DNA of 23,846 nt from JBMOGA01 sp049318625 (GTDB taxonomy: Bacteria > Pseudomonadota > Alphaproteobacteria > Rhizobiales > Hyphomicrobiaceae), in assembly GCA_049318625.1 (NCBI GenBank), contig JBMOGA010000057.1, forward strand, positions 1 through 23,846, written 5' to 3'. Position numbers and translations under genes: made by a program. Below are positions 19,548-23,846 of this stretch, one piece after another. Each line of letters begins with the position of its first letter. The stretch's first letter is position 1. Below the pieces are notes generated by a model. It made no database searches. It was not told the origin of the DNA and worked only from the letters and a program-made list of their open reading frames with translations.

Positions 19548-20759
19548 ATGCCGACGACATTGCCGACTGCCAGCGGGCGCCACAACGTGCCCGTGCTCGC
19601 GCTCTGCCAAGCCCTTTTCATGTCGGTGCAGACGATCGGCATCGCGACCACGCCGCTGGCGGCGCACGCCATGCTGGGCGAGGACAAGTCGCTGGCCACG
19701 TTTCCGATCTTCCTGGTTCATCTCGGGGTGATGCTGACGACGGTGCCGGCCTCGTTGCTGATGGCGCAGATCGGACGCCGTGCCGGGTTCAGTGTCGGCG
19801 CGATGATGGGCATCGGCTCGGGCGTTGTTTCGGTCATCGCCGTGGTGATGCAGAGCTTCCCGCTGCTCGCCGCCGGGGCGCTGCTGCAGGGCTCGGCCGC
19901 GGCGTTCGCCTGGTATTTCCGTTTTGCGGCGGCCGACTCCGCCGCGCCCGAGAAGCGCGCACGCGCCATCTCGCTGGTGATGGCCGGCGGGGTGCTGGCC
20001 GGGCTGCTCGGCCCGCAGACCGCCAAATGGGCGGTCCACTGGCTCGATCCGCTGGTGTTCGCCGGCTGCTATGTGATGGTGTCGGTGTTCTCGGCCGGCG
20101 TGCTCGTGCTGGCGCAGTTCCTGCGTATTCCCGGCTTGACCAAGGAGCAGAAATCCGAGGGCGGTCGGCCGATGGCGGTGATCGTGCGCCAGCCGGCCTA
20201 CATCGTGGCGCTGATCTCCTCGATGTTCGGTTACGGCGTCATGACGCTCGTCATGTCGGCGACGCCGCTCGCCATGCTCGCCTGCGGGTTCCACTTCGGT
20301 GACAGCGCGACCGTCATCCAGGCGCACGTGGTGGCGATGTTCCTGCCGTCGTTCTTCACCGGCCATCTGATCGGCCGGTTCGGCGTGCTGCCCATCGTCA
20401 TCACCGGGGCGGCGATCAACGTCGGCTGCGCCGCCGTGAACCTGACGGGCATCGGATTCGAGCACTTCCTGATCGCCAACGTGCTGGTCGGGCTCGGCTG
20501 GAACTTCACCTATGTCGGCGGCACGACGCTGCTGACCTCGACCTACACCCCGGCGGAGCGCGCCAAGGTGCAGGCCAGCCACGACTTCCTGGTCTACGCG
20601 ACGACGGCGGCGGCGGCCGGGCTGTCGGGTGTGCTGCAGGCGACGGCGGGGTGGTCGATCATCAATCTCGCGGCCATTCCCACGCAAGCCCTGATCATCG
20701 TCGCGGCCCTCGCGCTGTTGCTCCACCAGCGGCGCACCGCGACGGCCCAGGCCGGATGA
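19548..20759 (+). CDS. MFS transporter
   Basis: This is a secondary transporter of about 403 residues with roughly twelve membrane helices, placed in the inner membrane. The segment between helices two and three, LLMAQIGRRAGFSVGAMMG, is the usual MFS motif A position. Long hydrophobic runs continue to LIIVAALALLLHQRR at the end. Its specificity is unknown; its place behind the reductase and ABM genes suggests uptake or release of their substrate or product. The ATG at 19548 has an AAGGCGGG ribosome site; a GTG at 19533 would add five residues. The spacer of 122 bases from the ABM gene holds nothing I can identify. It converges with spoVR. Confidence 0.85.
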   Translation: MPTTLPTASGRHNVPVLALCQALFMSVQTIGIATTPLAAHAMLGEDKSLATFPIFLVHLGVMLTTVPASLLMAQIGRRAGFSVGAMMGIGSGVVSVIAVVMQSFPLLAAGALLQGSAAAFAWYFRFAAADSAAPEKRARAISLVMAGGVLAGLLGPQTAKWAVHWLDPLVFAGCYVMVSVFSAGVLVLAQFLRIPGLTKEQKSEGGRPMAVIVRQPAYIVALISSMFGYGVMTLVMSATPLAMLACGFHFGDSATVIQAHVVAMFLPSFFTGHLIGRFGVLPIVITGAAINVGCAAVNLTGIGFEHFLIANVLVGLGWNFTYVGGTTLLTSTYTPAERAKVQASHDFLVYATTAAAAGLSGVLQATAGWSIINLAAIPTQALIIVAALALLLHQRRTATAQAG

Positions 20760-20774
20760 GCGGCTGAGACACTC

Positions 20775-22316
20775 TTACGGGAGCGGCAGCGTCTCGTGCT
20801 CCTTCAGGGTCTTGCCGGATTCGTTGTCGGCTTCGACGAGTTTGACCCGATAGCCCCACAGATGGGCGACGTGTTGCAGTGTGCGGTCGCACTGCTCCTT
20901 GTCGAGTAGAATGCCGTTGCGCACGCGGTGCTGCAGGGTGAGGCGGCGTCCGCCCGAGAGGTCGGCGCTGACGACCTGGATGTCGGGATCGCGGGCGGAG
21001 GTATCGTACATGGCGGCGAGGCGGCGGCGGACGTTGCGATAGCCGGCCTCGTCGTGAATTGCTTTGATCTCGACGAACGGGCTGCCGGAGCTGTCGTGGA
21101 TCTGGAACAGGCGGAAGTCGCGGATCACCTTCGGCGACAGGTATTGCAGTACGAAGCTGTCGTCGCGGAAGTTGGCCCAGGCCTCCTTCAGCGTGCCCAT
21201 CGCGTCGCCACAGCCGGCGAACTCGGGGAACCAGTCCTTGTCTTCCGACGTCGGCTCCTCGGCGATGCGCTTGATGTCGCGCATCATGGCGAAGCCGAGG
21301 GCATAGGGGTTGAATCCGCCGTAGTGCTTCTGGTCGAACGACGGCTGATAGACCACCGAGGAGTGGCTGTGCATGAACTCCAGCATCGAGCCTTCGGTGA
21401 TCAGACCGGTGTCGTACATGCGGTTCAGGATTTCGTAGTGCACGAACGTGGCGCAGCCCTCGTTCATCACCTTGGTCTGGCGCTGGGGGTAGAAGTACTG
21501 GGCCAGCATGCGGACGATGCGCAGCAGCTCGCGCTTCCAGTCCTCGAGCTTGGGGGCATGCTTCTCGAGGAAGTAGAGCAGGTTCTCCTGCGGCAGTCCG
21601 AGCACCAGGTTCTCTTTGAGGGCGTCCTTGGTCAGCGCCTCGGCCGGCGGCTTCGGCAGCGCCGAGCGCGGCACGGTGCGCCACAATTCATTGTAGGTCG
21701 CCTCCTCGTAGTCGCGCCGGGCCTGCTCCTTCTCCTGCAGCTCGGACCGCGAGCGCCGCTTCGCCGGATAGCGGCTGATGCCTTGCGGCATGAGGGCGTG
21801 GGCGCTGTCCAGCACCGCCTCGACCGCCTCGACGCCGAAGCGCTCCTCACACTCGGTGACGTATTCCTTCGCGAACGTCAGGTAGTCGAGGATCGACGTG
21901 GCGTCGGTCCACTGGCGGAACAGGTAATTGTTCCTGAAGAAGTGATTATGCCCCATGGCGGCGTGCGCCATCACCAGCGTCTGCATGGTCATGGAGTTCT
22001 CCTCCATGATGTAGTTGATGCAGGGGTCGGAGTTGATGACCAGCTCGTAGGCGAGCGCGCGCGCGCCCTTGCGGTACATCATCTCCTCGCGGGCGAAGTG
22101 CTTTCCGAACGACCAGTGGCGGTACATGTTCGGCATGCCGATCGAGGCGTAGGCGTCCAGCATCTGCTCGGCGCGGATCACCTCGATCTGGTTCGGATAG
22201 ATCTCGAGGCCCATTTCGCCGACGCCGATCTCGTGGATGGCGTCGTAGGTCTCCTTCACCATCGCGAAGTCCCACTCCGCGCCGGTGAACAGCGGGCGCC
22301 GGAATTGCGTGCTCAT
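20775..22316 (-). CDS. spoVR: SpoVR family protein
   Basis: This 513-residue cytoplasmic protein is of the SpoVR/YcgB family, first known from Bacillus spore-cortex formation but widespread in non-sporulating bacteria. Its biochemical role is not settled. The protein is full length, with the conserved N-terminal region (EIYPNQIEVIRAEQMLDAYASIG, HWSFGKHF), the central HYEILNRMYD and the C-terminal domain near VHLWGYRVKL. Its ATG overlaps the yeaH stop by four bases (ATGA), so it is the third gene of the prkA-yeaH-spoVR operon. The three are commonly found together and are linked to stress and nutrient limitation in enterobacteria. Confidence 0.95.
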   Translation of the reverse strand: MSTQFRRPLFTGAEWDFAMVKETYDAIHEIGVGEMGLEIYPNQIEVIRAEQMLDAYASIGMPNMYRHWSFGKHFAREEMMYRKGARALAYELVINSDPCINYIMEENSMTMQTLVMAHAAMGHNHFFRNNYLFRQWTDATSILDYLTFAKEYVTECEERFGVEAVEAVLDSAHALMPQGISRYPAKRRSRSELQEKEQARRDYEEATYNELWRTVPRSALPKPPAEALTKDALKENLVLGLPQENLLYFLEKHAPKLEDWKRELLRIVRMLAQYFYPQRQTKVMNEGCATFVHYEILNRMYDTGLITEGSMLEFMHSHSSVVYQPSFDQKHYGGFNPYALGFAMMRDIKRIAEEPTSEDKDWFPEFAGCGDAMGTLKEAWANFRDDSFVLQYLSPKVIRDFRLFQIHDSSGSPFVEIKAIHDEAGYRNVRRRLAAMYDTSARDPDIQVVSADLSGGRRLTLQHRVRNGILLDKEQCDRTLQHVAHLWGYRVKLVEADNESGKTLKEHETLPLP

Positions 22317-23623
22317 CGCCGGCCTCCCTCGCTGGTGGCGGGCTGGCGGGCCTCGGATACGGCGAACAGATCACGGAACACGGGATAGATTTCGTCCGGC
22401 GACGCCACGCGGCGGCGGGCGAAGTGGGGAAAGGCGGCTTCGAGCTGCTGGTAGCTCGACCAGACGACCGAGGACAGCGAGGAGCTGTGATCGTCGGACC
22501 CGACCTCGATGTAGGCGAAGTACTGGCAGATCGGCAGGATCTCGTTGGTCATCAGGTCGATCGAGACCGCGGTGTCGTCGTCGAAGTTGTGCCCGTCGGA
22601 GGCCTGGGCGGCGTAGATGTTCCAGTCGGCCGGCGAATAGCGCTCGGCGACGATCTTCTGCATCTCGCGGAACGCCGAGGAGATCACGGTGCCGCCGGTT
22701 TCGGTGCCCTTGAAGAAAGTCTCCTCGTCGACCTCCTGCGCCTCGGTGGTGTGGCGGATGAAGACGACGTCGACCTCGCTGTAATGGCGGGTCAGGAACA
22801 GATGCAGCAGCATGAAGAACCGCTTGGCGAGGTCCTTCAGAGATTCCGTCATAGAGGCCGAGACGTCCATCAGGCAGAACATGACGGCCTGGGTGCGCGG
22901 GCGGGGCCGGCGCTCGAAGCGATTGTACTGGAGGTCGAGGGGATCGATATAGGCGACGACCTTGCGCAGATAGTTGAGGCGGCGCAGCCGGGCCTCCAGC
23001 GCCTGGATGCGCGGGCCGTCGAGCGGCTCCTCCGCCTGCAGCCGGGCGATCTCCTTCTCCAGCTCCTCGATTTCCGCGATCCGCGGCCGGCGCAAGGCGA
23101 TCCGGCGGGCCAGGCTGTTGCGCATGGTGCGCACGCGGTTGAGCTTGGCGGGTGAGCCGTCGGTGGTGAAGCCGGCGCGCATGGGATGCGGCGTGCGCAG
23201 ATCCTTGAGCCGTGCCTTGACCAGGTTCGGCAGCTTCAGGTCCTCGAAGAAGAGATCGAGGAACTCCTCGCGCGACAGCGAGAAGACGAAATCGTCCTCG
23301 CCCTGGCCGTCCTGACTGCCCTTCTGCCCGCCGCCACCGCCGCCGCCTTCGGGCTTGCGGATCACGTCGCCGACGGAGAAGTCCTTGTTGCCGGGGAGGA
23401 CGAAGTCCCGCTCGCCCGTGTTCGAGCCGAGCCCGAAACTCGGCTCGCGCAGACTCTTGGACCGGATGCGGATGTTCTCGCCGTTGTCGACCTCGGAGAT
23501 CTTCCGCTTCTTCAGAGCATCGCGAACCGCCTCGCGGATCTCGGACTTGGCTCGGCGCAAGAACCTCTGGCGGTTGCCCAGGCTCTTGGCCTTGGGATTG
23601 AGCCGCCGATCGACGATGTGCAT
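22313..23623 (-). CDS. yeaH: YeaH-type DUF444 protein
   Basis: This 436-residue protein is of the YeaH/YhbH family (DUF444). In E. coli its gene is co-transcribed with yeaG (prkA) and responds to nitrogen starvation and stationary phase. The N-terminus is MHIVDRRLNPKAKSLGNRQRF. A seven-glycine run lies at residues 93-99. The C-terminal half resembles a von Willebrand A domain with the metal-binding motif DVSAS (253-257), suggesting protein contact. The ATG at 23623 follows AAGGCGGG. The preceding prkA gene ends 95 bases before it, and the stop overlaps spoVR. Confidence 0.94.
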   Translation of the reverse strand: MHIVDRRLNPKAKSLGNRQRFLRRAKSEIREAVRDALKKRKISEVDNGENIRIRSKSLREPSFGLGSNTGERDFVLPGNKDFSVGDVIRKPEGGGGGGGQKGSQDGQGEDDFVFSLSREEFLDLFFEDLKLPNLVKARLKDLRTPHPMRAGFTTDGSPAKLNRVRTMRNSLARRIALRRPRIAEIEELEKEIARLQAEEPLDGPRIQALEARLRRLNYLRKVVAYIDPLDLQYNRFERRPRPRTQAVMFCLMDVSASMTESLKDLAKRFFMLLHLFLTRHYSEVDVVFIRHTTEAQEVDEETFFKGTETGGTVISSAFREMQKIVAERYSPADWNIYAAQASDGHNFDDDTAVSIDLMTNEILPICQYFAYIEVGSDDHSSSLSSVVWSSYQQLEAAFPHFARRRVASPDEIYPVFRDLFAVSEARQPATSEGGRR

Positions 23624-23718
23624 TCAGCCGCCCGCCTTTCGCGGTAGTGCCTTCTCGCGAGTCCGGTCGCCGACGGTCGGCCCACGGGAGCGGACCGGCC
23701 GCGGCCACCGGGATCCGC

Positions 23719-23846
23719 TTACCCCGACTTCTTGACGCGCATGTACCATTCGACGAGCCGCCGGACCTGGCGCGGGGTGTAGCCGCGCGCGACCATGCGC
23801 GAGACGAACTCCTCGTGCTTCTTCTCGGTGTCGCCGTCCTTCTTGG
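23719..23846 (-). CDS. prkA: PrkA serine protein kinase, C-terminal end only
   Basis: About 41 C-terminal residues fit PrkA/YeaG, an AAA-type serine kinase active under starvation: KKHEEFVSRMVARGYTPRQVRRLVEWYMRVKKSG, stop TAA at 23719-23721. The rest lies beyond the right edge. It is the first gene of the prkA-yeaH-spoVR set. The identification rests on the matching tail and the two partner genes downstream. Confidence 0.88.
   Translation of the reverse strand, partial: KKDGDTEKKHEEFVSRMVARGYTPRQVRRLVEWYMRVKKSG

Noticed and set aside
19530..20726. 398-codon open frame on the minus strand
   Set aside because: It lies antisense to the MFS transporter gene and shows only Arg/Gly/His-rich shadow composition.
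20928..22388. 486-codon open frame on the plus strand
   Set aside because: It is the reverse complement shadow of spoVR and yeaH, which have clear family matches; its composition is that of a GC-rich shadow frame.
1..23846. CRISPR array
   Set aside because: No series of regularly spaced identical repeats with unique spacers is seen; the repeats present are single hairpins or one short pair.

Overview
The window looks like the junction between a mobile arsenic-resistance island and the chromosome of a high-GC alphaproteobacterium. The alphaproteobacterial reading rests on the rplU-rpmA-GNAT-obgE order, a NIT-domain chemoreceptor, the prkA-yeaH-spoVR set and the protein similarities. I cannot name the genus. 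Positions 1 to about 5720 are visibly less GC-rich and are accessory. From the tRNA-Ser gene (5722-5811) onward the sequence is uniformly very GC-rich and reads as resident chromosome, although much of it is lineage-specific.

Island part (1-5720). A tightly coupled arsR-aqpS-arsC-arsH operon is read rightward behind what may be a leaderless promoter. ArsC reduces arsenate to arsenite, AqpS lets arsenite leave down its gradient, ArsH oxidises or detoxifies trivalent organoarsenicals, and ArsR senses As(III). Next come three tandem hairpins, an HNH endonuclease gene on the minus strand, about 435 bases rich in hairpins, a 97-residue protein of unknown function, and a serine recombinase that overlaps it by 4 bases. 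The recombinase frame has no stop at the island edge. It runs antisense through tRNA-Ser(CGA) and the next gene. This marks the insertion point; the other end of the island lies left of the window.

Chromosome part 1 (5722-12584). Here lie tRNA-Ser(CGA), an acid-ceramidase-like Ntn hydrolase (minus strand), a NIT-HAMP-MCP chemoreceptor, rplU and rpmA with a strong terminator, a GNAT acetyltransferase overlapping obgE, a VOC-fold protein, and a small secreted cytochrome c (minus strand).

Chromosome part 2 (12595-17469) is the most interesting block. It holds a PP2C phosphatase, an FHA protein and a membrane-anchored FHA protein on the minus strand. Divergent from them is a transmembrane Ser/Thr kinase whose C-terminal part is a seven-bladed WD40 propeller. 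Together they have the parts of a complete Ser/Thr phospho-signalling circuit, with kinase, phosphatase and two phosphothreonine readers. No type VI secretion genes are present beside it.

Chromosome part 3 (17491-20759) is an uncharacterised metabolic cluster: a carboxymuconolactone-decarboxylase-like protein, divergent from a PRISE-type short-chain reductase, an ABM-fold monooxygenase and an MFS transporter. The window ends in the minus-strand stress operon prkA (only its C-terminus is here), yeaH and spoVR.
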